A DNA stretch of 64,000 bases from Adenophora triphylla var. japonica (GCA_022495995.1 JAFEMH010001243.1:248001-312000); one strand, 5' to 3'; numbered from the stretch's first letter, positions 11,440 to 23,395 are shown. Translations and numbers: made by a program. The notes: generated from the sequence alone by a model not told the origin.

Positions 11440-12033
11440 CAGGGGCGGATCCAGGGGGGGGGGCACTCGCCCCCCCAGCGGCAGAAATGCAGTGGAATTT
11501 TTTTTTTTGCCCCCACCATATTTTTGTTATATATGTATATATATAATTAACTTCAAGATTAACACCAGTGAGTGGTGTGGTTCAGCGGTAGATGGGGTGA
11601 AGTTAAAACCTTTGATGTTTCCTTTCAAATCCACGTTCGAACCCTGCTACCTACATTTTCAATTAATTTTATTTGTCTTCCATCTTTGCTATTCTTTCTC
11701 TTAATTTCCTCACATTTTTTCAATCTTAATTAATTCGTTAGGCTTTTCCCATTTTTTTTGTTTTTGGTCTTTCTTCCTATTATCCCAAGTTTAATTAGCA
11801 AATTTGAATTTCTTTTTTGTACGAGTTATATATTTTAATAAATTGTTTGCGTTAAATACTTCAACATTATTTCAATTGTTCTTTGAATTATTTACTTTTA
11901 TCATTTTTGTTAACTAAAATACATTGTATTTCATGAATTCGACCCATTTTTTACTTGTCCGACCCGAATTTTTTTTTCGGGGGCCCCCGTGTAATCTTGC
12001 CCCCCCCTCGGCCAATTCCTTGCTCCGCCCCTG
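11440..12033. mobile_element. hAT-type non-autonomous element with 8 bp target duplication
   Basis: Termini CAGGGGCGGA and TCCGCCCCTG are inverted repeats, each followed inward by C- or G-runs. CTAGCAAA flanks both sides (11432-11439 and 12034-12041), the 8 bp target duplication of hAT elements. The 594 bp body has no coding capacity but includes a tRNA-like segment. It lies in intron 1 of the CLT pseudogene. Confidence 0.85.
11567..11648 (+). other. tRNA-like segment with pol III A and B boxes inside the hAT element
   Basis: The segment contains GTGGTTCAGCGGTAGA, an A-box-like sequence, and about 50 bases later CACGTTCGAACCCTGC, a good B box. It looks like a tRNA-derived piece (SINE head or tRNA relic) carried by the element. 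Acceptor-stem pairing and an anticodon loop are not convincing, so it is not called a tRNA gene. Confidence 0.45.
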
Positions 12034-13057
12034 CTAGCAAAAGAATTTTTTGAAGAAATAAGTATTTCCATGAATCTGTGCTTTTTCTTATAAATGAGTC
12101 ATGTTTTGACTTTTCAAAGTTTCTGATTGTTCTCGAATCCATGTATGTTTTAATGAAGATGATTAAATATATTACTAATAGTACCAATATTTATAAATAA
12201 CTTTTAGGAATATAATAAAATGCATGTTTTGTAATTTAAGATTAACATATGAATTCTGCATCGAGTCTTTTAAAGAAAATGATCGAATTGAATTTGACAA
12301 GTCAAAACGTGACTATGTTACACTTGTCAATTACAGTATTTGACAAAGATATAATAGAAGAAGTCAATAGAGAAATTTCATGATTATAAGAACTTAAACT
12401 GTTATGAAGTTAAAACGTTCATCAATGTTGTGACAAAATGGAGTTACTTTTGGTAAATTTCCATCAAGTACCTGTTTTTGCATAAACATCTCCACAACAA
12501 TCATTTATTTTATACATAAGCTGTCTTTTTCTTTAATAGTTGTGAAGAGATGTTTTTCACTTCTTTTTTTCCTTAGCTAACTTGATAACCATTCTAATAT
12601 TCCCAGAGTAGTTTAAATAAGATTTTGTCTAATGAACCATAAAAAATTAGATGGTTTTGCTAATAATAGTGGGTCTTTTAAACACAGGTTTGTGGCTATT
12701 TATTTTTCTATACTTTGCATGAGATATCGTGCTGGGATTGTCACTGATGAGATGATAGCCTTCCCGAAATCGCGTTTTGTGCTAATCGGTTTTCTAGAAG
12801 CCTTGGGAGTTGTTACAGGCATGTCGGCTGGAGGTATTATCACATTACTTGTAGTGGTTCAATTCTATATTTGAATATTTTATAATGAATAGGAAGTTGA
12901 TCTTTGTACCTGCATACAATAGTCCATCAGCCTAAAATGTGTCTTGATTTGACTTTTCATGGAAATTAAGGAAATTGACTTTTAAGTCATTTCAGCATCA
13001 TTATTACCAGTACCTGTTGTGTCCGTCTTATTCCATTACTCTTCTTTTCTTTGTCCC

Positions 13058-13258
13058 TCAGAGGCTAGGGTGTCTTTGGACTCTGATGGATACTAATCCC
13101 TCGAGGTACTGTGGGGTGCCGAAGTGGGGACCTCTCCCAAGATAGTTTGTTGCATCCGCAAGGACTCGAACACAAGATGTCTTGCTTAGGCGGCCAGAGT
13201 CCTTTCCACTCAGGCCAACCATCATTGCTTGCCTTATACCATTGCAAGTGCTCATAGA
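13058..13258 (-). mobile_element. tRNA-derived SINE in CLT intron 2
   Basis: On the minus strand an A-box-like TGGCCTGAGTGG (near 13215) is followed about 50 bases later by a B box, GTGTTCGAGTCCTTGC (near 13165), and then a ~90 bp tRNA-unrelated body. The length (~200 bp) and internal pol III promoter fit a plant SINE. Short reading frames here are incidental. Confidence 0.65.
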
Positions 13259-14261
13259 AACATAAAAAAATGATAAAGGGGGAATTTAGTTACTTCATTT
13301 GGAAATTGACACTCAATTTGGAACTTATAGGTTTCAAACATGGATACATACGTTTGAATGGGGCAGTACAGTCTTGCTAAGATAATTTATCGTCTTTCCG
13401 TTTTAGTTTCAAATGTATATGATGTGGATTTTCAGTTTAAAGTTTCTATGATTGTGTGTTACCCGATGCTTTTACGTAGTGATGATCCCCTTCTAAAGCA
13501 GATGTGTGCCTGGTAGATTTACTACTATATACTCTATGAGAAAGCAAACGCAAGTCTATATGTTATGCACATAAATTGCAAAAGGCCAATGAGTAACTTG
13601 GATTTTCACATTTGTACGTGTTCTTGAAGGTTATGTATTTTTTACGGCAATGCTTCCTGGACCTGCTATACCAATACTAAGCCAGGTATTATCAGCTATA
13701 AAAGAAAATGTTTAAAAACATTGCTAATAAAGGAAGTTTTGTTGCGCGGAGGGAGGGGGATTCATTCCTGAGTCAATAATCTCTTCAACTAAAACTCCCA
13801 TTTCACTTTATTTTCATCAATGTTGGATTTTATTGGCTAGCAATAGATAGTGTCAATATTTTCCCTGAGCTTGTTACAATGGGATTTTATAATATTATTC
13901 GTCCAAAATATGCACATTTATATTGAATATATCATCATTTTCTTGAGGTTGTGTTCCTAAGATTCTGCCAATCTCCATAGTATTCAGAGACTGTCCAGTG
14001 GGTTTAGACTGTTTAATAACTTAACTCTTTGATACGTAAATTCAGCACTTTTAATTTTCCAACAACATACTATATTATTTATTTTTCATTTCCAATGGAG
14101 CCAAAGACTAACTATTTTTTGGCTTGGAAATATGATGGAATAAAGCAAAATGGCTCACTAAACTGTCTGCGCTTCTTTGTTATGAAGCAGCAGTCAATCC
14201 ATGCAATTTTTGACGCAATTTTCATCATGGGTTATCCGGAAACAACCTATTTGTGCTTTAA

Positions 14262-14342
14262 TACAGGGGCAAGACTGCGTACATCCGACCCCACCTTATC
14301 CCACCTTAGGTGGGAGCCTTTGCGGCACAAAATGTTGTATAC
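14262..14342 (+). mobile_element. 3' fragment of an Au-like SINE
   Basis: The stretch GGGCAAGACTGCGTACATCC, then CCGACCCCACC and a GTGGGAGCC block, matches the widespread 3' region of plant Au-family SINEs as I remember it. The 5' tRNA-related head is absent, and the right end abuts a Stowaway MITE. Confidence 0.45.
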
Positions 14343-14344
14343 TA

Positions 14345-15181
14345 CTCCCTCTGTCCCGGACTAAGAGTCCTACCTAGTGTTTGCACGCTTATTAAAAAAA
14401 CACTAAGAAATGAGTGAACAATGGCAAGTGGGTTGGGGGTATAATTGTCCAAAACACTGTTTATGATTCAAGTGGATAAAAAGTAGTGTAGTAAGTATTG
14501 GTTTATTTGTAGTTCTATGAAAAGAAGAGGGTATAAATGTAACGACCCGAGCCCGAAGCCCGACCCGCTACGCAGGAACCACACACTGGCCCACTAAGCA
14601 CCTCCTCAATTGGGTCAACCACAGCCCATCACAGGCCTCTAAAAGTCCAATGGATGATTTGATGTTTAATAGTAGTGTATGAGTCTTCTATATATCACAC
14701 TACATTCCCACATATTTTCGATGTGGGATGGGGGATATCACAATCTCCCCCACTCAAACCCTTGCTGTCCCTGGCAAGGTCAATCAATACCCAGATCGTA
14801 CCCCCGGGCTAGCTCGCAAGCTCGCAAGCTTTAAGGCCGGGGTTCTGCTCTGATACCATTTGTAACGACCCGAGTCCGAATCCCGACCCGCTACGCAGGA
14901 ACCACACACTGGCCCACTAAGCACCTCCTCAATTGGGTCAACCACAGCCCATCACAGGCCTCCAAAAGTCCAATGGATGATTTGATGCTTAATAGTAGTG
15001 TATGAGCCTTGTATATATCACACTATATTCCCACATATTTCCGATGTGGGATGGGGGATATCACAATAAATGTCCAAAAGACTATTCATTATTTGCCATT
15101 TTGGGAATAAAGCAAAGTAGGACTCTTAGTCTGGGACGGACCAAAATGGAAAGTAGGACTCTTGAAGGGGGACGGAGGTAG
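14345..15181. mobile_element. Stowaway-type MITE interrupted by a TRIM
   Basis: The left end CTCCCTCTGTCCCGGACTAA and the right end (GGGGGACGGAGGTAG) are inverted repeats of the Stowaway/Mariner CTCCCTCCGTCCC type, with TA on each side (14343-14344 and 15182-15183). The element is expanded to 837 bp because a TRIM sits inside it at 14539-15065. It lies in intron 3 of the CLT pseudogene. Confidence 0.8.
14539..15065 (-). mobile_element. TRIM (terminal-repeat retrotransposon in miniature)
   Basis: Two ~204 bp direct repeats (14539-14742 and 14861-15065) start TGTAACGACC and end GATATCACA. They flank a 118 bp interior. On the minus strand the interior starts with a primer-binding site, TGGTATCAGAGC (initiator tRNA-Met type, 14848-14860), and ends with a purine tract (GAGTGGGGGAGAT). 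The 5 bp ATAAA flanks both sides (14534-14538 and 15066-15070). No coding sequence is present, as expected for a TRIM. The near-identical LTRs suggest a recent insertion. Confidence 0.92.
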
Positions 15182-15837
15182 TATATTATTTTTCTATATG
15201 AACCAAAATGCATTTCTTAGTCAGGTGTCCAAATCGATAATAAGAATTCACAAGCTAATAATGAGGAGCATAAAGTACATCATAATTTTTGAATTGAGAG
15301 TGATCAAAGTGACAGGTGAACACTTACAACATAGAGGATGTCTGTGGTTGAAGAAACACCTACAAAGTTCAGGCTATTCGGTATATAACTGAAACCTACC
15401 CCAACATGCTTGTACAGCTTCTGATTGCTGTTCCAATATCACCTTTGCCTTCTTGGGTAACTCTTACAGTGGCACACATAATCTAGTTTGTGTAACATAT
15501 TAATCAATGAACACAATTTCTATCTTCAAAATTAGAGTTGCTCGTGAGAAATGAGTGTGCATGTTGAAATCAGTCACAGTGGCAATTAGTGCTTTTAGTA
15601 GGTAATATTTTATGCAGAACTTCACTCAGATAAGCAGGTATGTCACTAAGTTTTCTTGTTAGAAAGCTGTAAACTCCCCGAGTTAAAGTCCGTTCTACCC
15701 AAACCTAAAACTAACTACCATTGTTCTTACCCTCTGCCTAGGTCTCTCAATGCTATGCTGCTCTGAGTGTGAGTATCTCTGGGTCAAGGTTGTAACAATG
15801 TCAGAAGCAGCTACTTGGAATATATCTCTCCTTACGA

Positions 15838-15955
15838 CAACAACAACAACAACAACAAAGCCTTAGTCCCAAAATAATTTGGGGTCGGCTAACATGAATC
15901 TTCATATGTCATCGTGTGAAAAGGTTGTTGGAAAAAAATAAAAAAATAAAAATCC
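15838..15955 (-). mobile_element. 3' end of an RTE-type LINE
   Basis: On the minus strand GTTAGCCGACCCCAAATTAT and TTTTGGGACTAAGGC lead into a TTG trinucleotide tail, the typical 3' terminus of plant RTE-clade LINEs. Only about 110 bp remains, consistent with 5' truncation. It lies in intron 3 of the CLT pseudogene. Confidence 0.6.
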
Positions 15956-16679
15956 TTTCCAGATCTGTGTAAGTGCTAAGTCTAATAAATATGCTCTCCT
16001 ATAATTCTAATTCTGAATCAGCAACGGAAGAAAACATTGGTAATTATACAACTTAAGATTTGCTTATATAAATTCACCGCATGGTTAAAATATGATGTCA
16101 TCAGAGTAAAAGCTTATTGAAGTCATTCTTCAACTTTGCTGATGTATTTATAAATTCAAACAGTAAAGAATACACTTTGACAGTTACTCTAAGATTCTCT
16201 TTCTGATGATCTTTCTGTTGCAGACATTTTTGTTGTGGCAGTTGACTTTCTCTGTCATTCTTCTAAGAAGAAGGTACTCGTGGAACCAAATTTCTGGATG
16301 CTTACTTGTGGCTGCTGGAGTGATAACGGCGGTTGCAAGGTATGACAATTTATGTACCACACTTACAAGATTGCCATTTTTAGCTAGAATGTGTAAGGTT
16401 GGCGTGGCAGCACAGTAGTTGTGGTGGTGTATTGTTAAGTACCTCTAATCTCTATTTTGGGTTTTGAGCATTTATCACTTCATGCTGCTAACTTTTGGTT
16501 CTTAATAGTTAACTTTTTGTAGTATAGCTGAGCACATTCTTACGGTGTTAAGAGATTCTCCATGACATGGTATACTTTTGAGCACATGACATTGTAGTTC
16601 CTCCCTCTAATAAAAGCAATTTTTGATGTTGAGTGAACCCAGTATTATATCATCTTTCAAATATATATTTTTGGTCTGA

Positions 16680-16862
16680 ACCACCGGTATCTGAACACCA
16701 CATTGGATATCGACTAATCTAGTTCGATCCGGGTAGGACCACAAGGGCGGCAAAACTCTCCCAACAAAGTTTTAACGCTGCTGCATTCCCAAGGCTCGAA
16801 CCTGAGACCTCTGGTTAAGCGAAAACACCCCCTTACCAGGCTAGGCGCTTGTTGGTTCCTTT
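16680..16862 (-). mobile_element. tRNA-derived SINE in CLT intron 4
   Basis: On the minus strand GCGCCTAGCCTGGTAAGG (A-box region, near 16845) is followed by CTCAGGTTCGAGCCTTGG (B box, near 16800) and a ~110 bp body. The internal pol III promoter layout and length fit a plant SINE of a family different from the one at 13058-13258. Confidence 0.65.
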
Positions 16863-17564
16863 CAAATATTGGAGGATTAGCAAATTAAAACACATTATCC
16901 ACTCGTGTTGACCTCGTGACCTATTAGCTCTGCCTTAAAGGCATAATCATCATGTATTGATGGCTCCCCAGACCAGTTGAAGGTGGCATATGGTAAATCA
17001 CATTGGTTTACGATCAAGGAAGATGATATGGATTGACAAATTGTCCTCTTATTTTCTAAAAATCTCTTTTTCTTTAAAAAGTGTTGAATTGTGAGGTTTG
17101 CTCGGTTTGGCCATAACTAGTATTATGAAAAAAAAAAAAAAAACCGTAGCTGATGTTTGATCTCTTCTGGGAGCTTATATATTTTCTATGATTACTGAGT
17201 ATCTCCTTGTTTAAAATGCATTTAGCTTTTGTGTTTCTTGACAACAGTGGGTCAAATATATAGTGATAAAATGCTCTCAGGAATTGGTTTTCTGTGGCCA
17301 ATATTAATGATAGTATCAAGTGCTTTTCAAGCTGGTGCGTCCATTATCAAGGTAACACGAGGAATGATGGTCATCATTTATCAAGGTATTCCAGGGCAAA
17401 AATAATCCAAGTTTGAACTGTTTTCTTTATGAATAGGAATCTGCTTTCGTTGATGCTGCTACTCACCTTAAGGTATGGCATGTTTCTCTTATGGTTATAA
17501 CCTCCGAGGAAATCCCTAGTCATTTCATTTTGCTCTTCTTCTGGTGGAAACCTTTTGTTGGTTG

Positions 17565-19864
17565 TGTAACGACCCCAACTTTTCATTAATAAACATAATT
17601 CCATTCATAAATAAAATTCCCAAATCGAGATACTTTAACGGCTAGTACATCTAACCATAATTCAAATGCGGAAAAATAACTGTCTTTCAACCTTAACGGC
17701 TAGTACATCTAACCATAATTCAAATGCGGAAAATAACTGTCTTTCAACCTTAACGGCTAGTACAACCCACTAGCTCGATAAATACATAATGATTAATACC
17801 AAACCCTAACCCCGATTCAAGCCGCTATCCCTGCGACCGGTCAACTTCTCCTACCGCTTACCTGGGAGGGAAAAATAAGAAAAAAGGGTGAGCGAACAAT
17901 GTTCAGTAAGTTCATACGGAGTCTTTCCGGGTACTAAGAAAAGATGACCGAAAGAACGAAACCAATCAATTATATTTCAACGAAAGGCTATCATCAATAA
18001 TCTTAATTGTACACATTCAAAATACATATATCATACTTTAAAGAGAACATGGCCCTATCACAAGTTCGTCAATTCCAGAGTTTCAAACACCTTTCAGGGT
18101 GTCACACCTTTTCAGGGTGTTAAGAGAATAAGAGAACTTCCACCTTTTCAGGGTGCTCCCTTATTATGATATATCATGATAATCAAACTACTTCATCAAG
18201 TAGCAATTTAAAAGTCTAAGTTCTTTTCAATCAAACTAGACTATCTTAATTAGTCCTTTTCAATCAGACTAATCTAACCCACCTGTTTCAATTAGATACA
18301 GTTATAGTTCACATAATATTCCAGGTACAAGAATACATAAAGCAATTTCAATTCACTTGGATACCCATTGAACAACATATATCAAGGGTAAGATAATCAA
18401 AAGACGTTATATCAACATCGGAGTTCAAATGCTACCGGCCATTAGTAGCTGCGCTTGAAAGAATTATGAGGAATCCTACATTAAAGGATGAATCTCAAAT
18501 ATACTTAAGGAATGTAATCCCTTACCTTGGGTTACTTGCGTTTCCTTGCAAATCATTCTTGCACGAATCTACAATCATGCAAAAGCGAAATCTCAACCTT
18601 AGGTACAATTTACTTTTATCTACTTAGTACCTTTAATCATTTTAATCAACTTGGTTAACCTATGAGTTATTCTTCTTAACTCCTTTTATGGTTAACTAAT
18701 ACCCTAACAATGTTACCAAAACATCCCTAGGGTTCTAGGATCAATTCCCATTCATTACCTCCAATACTACACTCACACACACTAAATTCACCTTATTCAG
18801 CATACAAAACACACACACAGCATACCACACACCCACGGCATACCACACACCCACGGCATACCACACACCCATGCACCCCTCTACAGCCCATGCACTCCAC
18901 TCACCCTTCGTATGCCACCACTTACACACACCCACACAACACATATACACACTCAGCTGACCCCAACACACACTCACTCACCCTAATCTTAACACCCATA
19001 CACGGCTGCCACCACCCCTCATACACACCAGGCAGCAATACACTCACACACAACAGGAACACACACACACACTACCCACACCACACACACATACAGACCC
19101 TAATTCAATCAGCATTCCTAGCATGGCCTAATTGAATCAACATCAAAATAAATTCCATGCTAACTCCTTAGTTATAATCAACTATAATATTTCAAGATTT
19201 AAACACCATAATCTGAATTTCCTCAACCCTAGTTCCATTCTTTTAGGGTGCTTAAGATTTCTCCAAAGTTTTTATAAGATTTTCTATCCTAGAATCCAAA
19301 ACAAGATAGTGATAGTTTACCTTGGTTTTGATTTCTGACCCTCTAAAGAACTTCTTCTTCTTCTTCTTCTCTAAGCCTCGGTATTTCTCCTTCTCTCTCA
19401 CGCTCCTCCCGGAACCGCCGCGATCCTTCGTCCGCTTCCTCTCTCTCGTCGGGCGTGACTTCCTTCCTCGTCTCTCTCTCTCTCTACGTTTTCTTTCTTT
19501 TTAGCGTAACCCTCTTCAAATTTGTCCCTCTTTATTTATATCCCATGCCGATCCTTCCCTCTTCTCTTTGCCGTCAGAAACATATGGAGAGGCTCACCCA
19601 CTCGGCTTCCATCTGTTAGAGAAATCCAAGGGCCTCTAGGGTTTATGAAATATGCTATGGGTTTCCTAAACTTAACCCAAATTAATCAAGTCCAATTTCA
19701 AGTCCAAAACAAATATCCTAAGCTGACAAAATCAAGCCCAACTAATCCTAGTCCATCTAGGAAAGAAATAGACCCACATAATTAATTAAATAACTAACAT
19801 AATTAATTAAGGGAATTCATATTACATAAATAAATAAATAGTATCAAATTTTAGGGTTGTTACA
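17565..19864 (-). repeat. 3' LTR of the Tekay-type element
   Basis: A 2.3 kb LTR that begins TGTAACGACC and ends GGGTTGTTACA on the plus strand. It includes an internal ~52 bp tandem repeat (three CTAGTACATCTAACC units near 17640-17760), a block of ACACACCC repeats (18770-19100) and a pyrimidine-rich tract. It aligns along its length with 25442-28064. Confidence 0.9.
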
Positions 19865-19885
19865 TTCTTACCCCCTTAAAAGGGT
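19865..19885 (-). other. polypurine tract of the Tekay-type element
   Basis: On the minus strand the bases just inside the 3' LTR read AAGGGGGTAAGAA, a purine-rich plus-strand primer typical of LTR retrotransposons. Confidence 0.7.
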
Positions 19886-19908
19886 TTGGTCCATCAAACC
19901 AAACACAC

Positions 19909-20397
19909 TCATTCCGAAATCAGGGCGGGATACGACTCTCGCATCTCGCTCTCGAACTCCCACGTCGCTTCTCTTTCTGTGTGGTTGCTCCATTGCACTT
20001 TCACGTACGGAATTATCCGCCTTCTCAAATTCTGATCTTTCCGATTCACAATTTTCACAGGTTGCTCATCATAACTCAGATCGGCACAGAATCTGAGTTG
20101 TCTATACTCAATCACATGGCTCTGCCTGCATGTACTTCCTCAACATCGAGACATGAAACACATTGTGTACTCCTGCAAGTACAGGTGGTAGGGCCAACTT
20201 TTATAGGCTACCAGCCCAACTCGCTCCAAAATTTCGAATGGTCCCACATACCTCGAGCTTAACTTCCCGCGAATACCAAACCTCATAACTCTTTTGGTCG
20301 GCGAAATCTTCAAAAACACGCGATCCCCCAACTTTCCAAATCTCGTCGTCGGCGGTCTGCATACGACTTCTGTCGACTCTGTGCGGTTAATAACCAT
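19909..20397 (-). pseudogene. integrase C-terminus and chromodomain relic
   Basis: Minus-strand segments read GDRVFLKISPTKRVMRFG and KLSSRYVGPFEILERVG, the GPY/F module of chromovirus integrase. A separate frame reads PVKIVNRKDQNLRRR and VQWSNHTEREATWEFE, a chromodomain-like tail (W-x-N plus ATWE motif). In active elements this domain directs integration to heterochromatin. A frame break near 20120-20150 separates the two parts. Confidence 0.8.
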
Positions 20398-21474
20398 TTT
20401 CTGATCTGCTGTACTTTATCCGCGGTTACCTGAACAATCTCCGGTCCCGTCAATTTCCTCTCACCCACTTCATCCCAACATGCAGGTGATGTACACTTCC
20501 GTCCATACAGTGCTTCGTACGGTGCCATACCGATACTTGCGTGAAAACTATTATTGTACGCGAATTCCACTAACGTTAGGTGTTCGTCCCAAGTCCCTTG
20601 CCAATCCAATGATGTGGCTCTTAGCATATCCTCCAGAGTCTGAATAGTTCTCTCTGACTGCCCATCGGTCTGCTGATGAAACGCTGTACTCATAGTCAGT
20701 TCGGTACCTAATGCCTGTTGTAGACTCTTCCAGAACTTCGATGTGAATCTTGCATCTCAGTCGGACACTATCGACACAGGTATCCCATGCAATCTTACAA
20801 TCTCGTCAACATATAACTTTGCTAACTTCTCCAATGAGTCTGTCACCTTAATTGCCATAAAGTGAGCCGACTTCGTAAGTCTGTCCACTATAACCCAAAT
20901 TGCGTTGTGACCCTTCAACTTCCTCGGTAACCCTACTACCAAATCTATAGCTATATTCTCCCATTTTCATTCCTAAGATTGCAACGACCGCAAAGAATTC
21001 CTACCGGTTCTCGATGTTCACTTTACTTGGCCGACATACCAAACATCTTGGAACAAATTCTGCCACATCTCCCTTCACGTTGTTCCACCAAAACGATTCT
21101 CTTAAATTCCTATACATCTTTGTACTTCCGGGATGTACAGAAAACCTCGAACAATGAGCTTCCTTCAAAATCTCCCTTTTTATATCTTCATTACATGGCA
21201 CCCAAATTCTTGATTGGTACCTCAAAATTCCATCATCTCCCATAGGAAAATTTGTTACCTTCCCTTTAGCCATATTTTCACGTATCTTTTCAGCCTTACC
21301 ATCGGTCCCTTGTGATTCCTTGATTCGGTCCAAAAGTGTCGACTGAACACTCATCTGAGCCAAGTATCCCCTAACTGTTACCTCCAACCCAGAAATTTCA
21401 ATATTATTCCACATACTTACCCCCTTAGAAATCAATATCACAGCAGAAAGTACTCCTCTAACCCAGAATTTCAA
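20310..21474 (-). pseudogene. integrase relic (zinc finger and catalytic core)
   Basis: From 21474 leftward the minus strand gives the HHCC zinc finger (HPGSTKMYRNLRESFWW, with the CLVC pair). The core starts around 20940 with VIVDRLTKSAHF (first catalytic Asp) and IVSD (second Asp). A TGA then replaces the expected Arg codon (CGA to TGA, a CpG transition) at about 20756. The third part, HQQTDGQSERTIQTLED, supplies the catalytic Glu region. Frame breaks near 20960 also interrupt it. The integrase cannot be made from this copy. Confidence 0.85.
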
Positions 21475-21489
21475 TATTATTCCACATAC

Positions 21490-22730
21490 TTACCCCTTAG
21501 AAATCAATACCGCTAAATGTTCCACTAAGCTTTTCCTACTTAAAGCATCTGCCACCTTATTGGCCTTTCCGGGGTGATACAAAATCGTACAATCATAATC
21601 CTTAAGTAATTCTAGCCATCTCCTTTGCCTCATATTCAATTCTTTCAGAGTGAAGATATACTTAAGACTCTTATGATCCGTATAAATCTGACAACTTACC
21701 CCATACAAATAATGTCTCCAAATTTTCAATGCAAAAACTACGGCTGCTAACTCCAAATCATGGGTAGGATAATTCTTCTCATGGTTCTTTAATTTCCTTG
21801 ATGCGTAGGCTATAACCCTATCATTCTGCATCAATACGCAGCCTAATCCTTTAAGCGAAGCATCACTATAATTTACAAATCCGTCTGATCCAGATGGTAA
21901 CGTAAGAACTGGTGCAGACACTAATCTTTGATTCAGTTCCTGTAAATTCTTTTCACATTCTTCTGACCAAACGAACCTTGCTCCTTTCTGCGTTAACCTA
22001 ATTAACGGTCCTGACCACTTAGAGAATCCTTCAACGCATCTCCTATAGTAACCAGCCAATCCCAAGAAACTTCTTATCTCACTAACTGTGGTTGGTCTTT
22101 CCCAATTCACTATAGCTTCTAGTTTTGTTGGATCCACTGCAACTTCATCCTTAGATATCACATGTCCTAAGAATGCCACTTTCTCTAGCCAAAATTCGCA
22201 CTCTTTGAATTTAGCATACAATTGTTGTTCTCTCAGAATTTGTAGCACTAACCTCAAGTGCTCTTCATGTTCTTCCTTGGTCTCTGAATATAACAAAACA
22301 TCATCAATGAATACAATCCCACATTTATCCAAGAACTTCTGAAATATCCTATTCATCAGTTCCATAAATGCAGCTGGCGCATTAGTCAACCCGAACGGTA
22401 TAACCAAAAACTCGTAGTGACTGTACCTTGTCCTAAAGGCCGTCTTTGCAATATCTTCTTTCTTTACTCTTAACTGATGGTAACCAGACCTCAAATCTAT
22501 CTTCGAAAAGTAACATGCTCTCCGATGTTAGTCAAATAAGTTATCTATCCTAGGTAACGGGTACTGGTTCCTTACCGTCACACGATTCGATTCTCGATAG
22601 TCGATGCACATCCTCATCGATCCACCCTTCTTTTTAACAAATAGTACCGATGCACCCCACGGTGAAACACTCGGCTTTATCAATCCTTTATCTAATAGTT
22701 CTTGTAACTGTTCCTTCAGTTCTTCAAGTT
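21490..22730 (-). pseudogene. reverse transcriptase - RNase H relic
   Basis: A 334-codon minus-strand frame (22494-21490) holds the RT palm with FIDDVLLYS (the xxDD catalytic pair), the linker [16 protein letters not shown], and RNase H with [31 protein letters not shown] and TDHKSLKYI. The preceding RT fingers ([18 protein letters not shown] and CIDYRESNR) lie in another frame at 22500-22730 behind a break. Length and motifs fit Ty3/gypsy pol. This is the best-preserved part of the element. Confidence 0.9.
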
Positions 22731-22987
22731 AAGTCAGCGCTATTCTGACGGTGCCTTAGATATTGGTGCGGTTTCTGGTGCCAAATCTATAGAGAATTCC
22801 ACTTCTCTTTCTGGCAGTATTCCAGGCAAATATTCTGGTAACACATCCTTGAAATCTCTGATCACTGAAAGAGATTCTATACTCACTTCTTTCTTGTTCA
22901 TCTCACTAATATAGGCTAAAAAAAACCTTCACATCCTTTTCTTAACATCATTCGGGCTTTCATCACCGAAATAAGATCAATTGGGTT

Positions 22988-23395
22988 CTAGGATTCGATT
23001 CTTGGTAATAAAACTCTTCTCCAGATGGTAGTCTGAAATAAACTTCCTTCTTTAAGCAATCTATCTTGGCGGTAAGCGCCTAACCAATCTATCCCCAAGA
23101 TGATATCAAATTCATTCATTTCTAACTCGGTAAGATCAACCTTGAGTTCTCTTTCTCCTATTTTCAAAGGACAACACTTATATACATATGAAATAGGAAT
23201 TGACTCTCTCGTCGGCGTATCTATGACCAGAGGTAATTCTAACGCCTCAGGTTCCAAGTTCATTTTCTTTGCCATACAAGCACTAATAATTGAATGCGTA
23301 GCACCAGAATCAAACAATGCATACACATTACTAGAATAGAGTTGAATTGTATCTCCAACAAAATCATTGGTGGCTCTTGCGTCCTCGACAATCAT
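22988..23395 (-). pseudogene. aspartic protease relic
   Basis: The minus strand contains ALFDSGATHSIIS, the retropepsin active-site motif (DSG), and later FDIILGIDWLGAY, the flap/core signature of Ty3/gypsy proteases. It is followed by a frame break before the RT. Confidence 0.9.

Larger units (their letters stand above)
10759..17472 (+). pseudogene. CLT: CRT-like (CLT) plastid thiol/glutathione transporter pseudogene, exons 1-6
   Basis: Six exons match plant chloroquine-resistance-transporter-like proteins, plastid-envelope carriers of glutathione and related thiols. Exon 1 (10759-11127) encodes a transit-peptide region and then ANRVLYKLALVPMKQY. Exon 2 (12688-12833) has RYRAGIVTDEM and GFLEALGVVTGM. 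Exon 3 (13648-13685) has MLPGPAIPILSQ. Exon 4 (16224-16339) has WNQISGCLLVAAGV. Exon 5 (17248-17351) has MLSGIGFLWP and SSAFQAGASIIK. Exon 6 (17437-17472) has DAATHLK. Defects: a one-base frame change near 10858 in the transit region, exon 3 preceded by ACGG where ACAG is expected, a one-base insertion with stops near 17258 in exon 5, and no later exons (a retrotransposon sits in intron 6). Transposons lie within about 40 bp upstream of the ATG. Confidence 0.85.

Noticed and set aside
11567..11648. Possible functional tRNA gene
   Set aside because: A and B boxes are present but stem pairing is poor and it lies within a transposable element.
18741..19135. Cys/Val-rich and His/Thr-rich frames
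   Set aside because: Products of an ACACACCC-type simple repeat in the LTR; the same frames recur at 26657-26972 in the other LTR.
17565..19864. Direct ~52 bp repeats considered as a CRISPR-like array
   Set aside because: Only three units, no unique spacers, inside a plant LTR.
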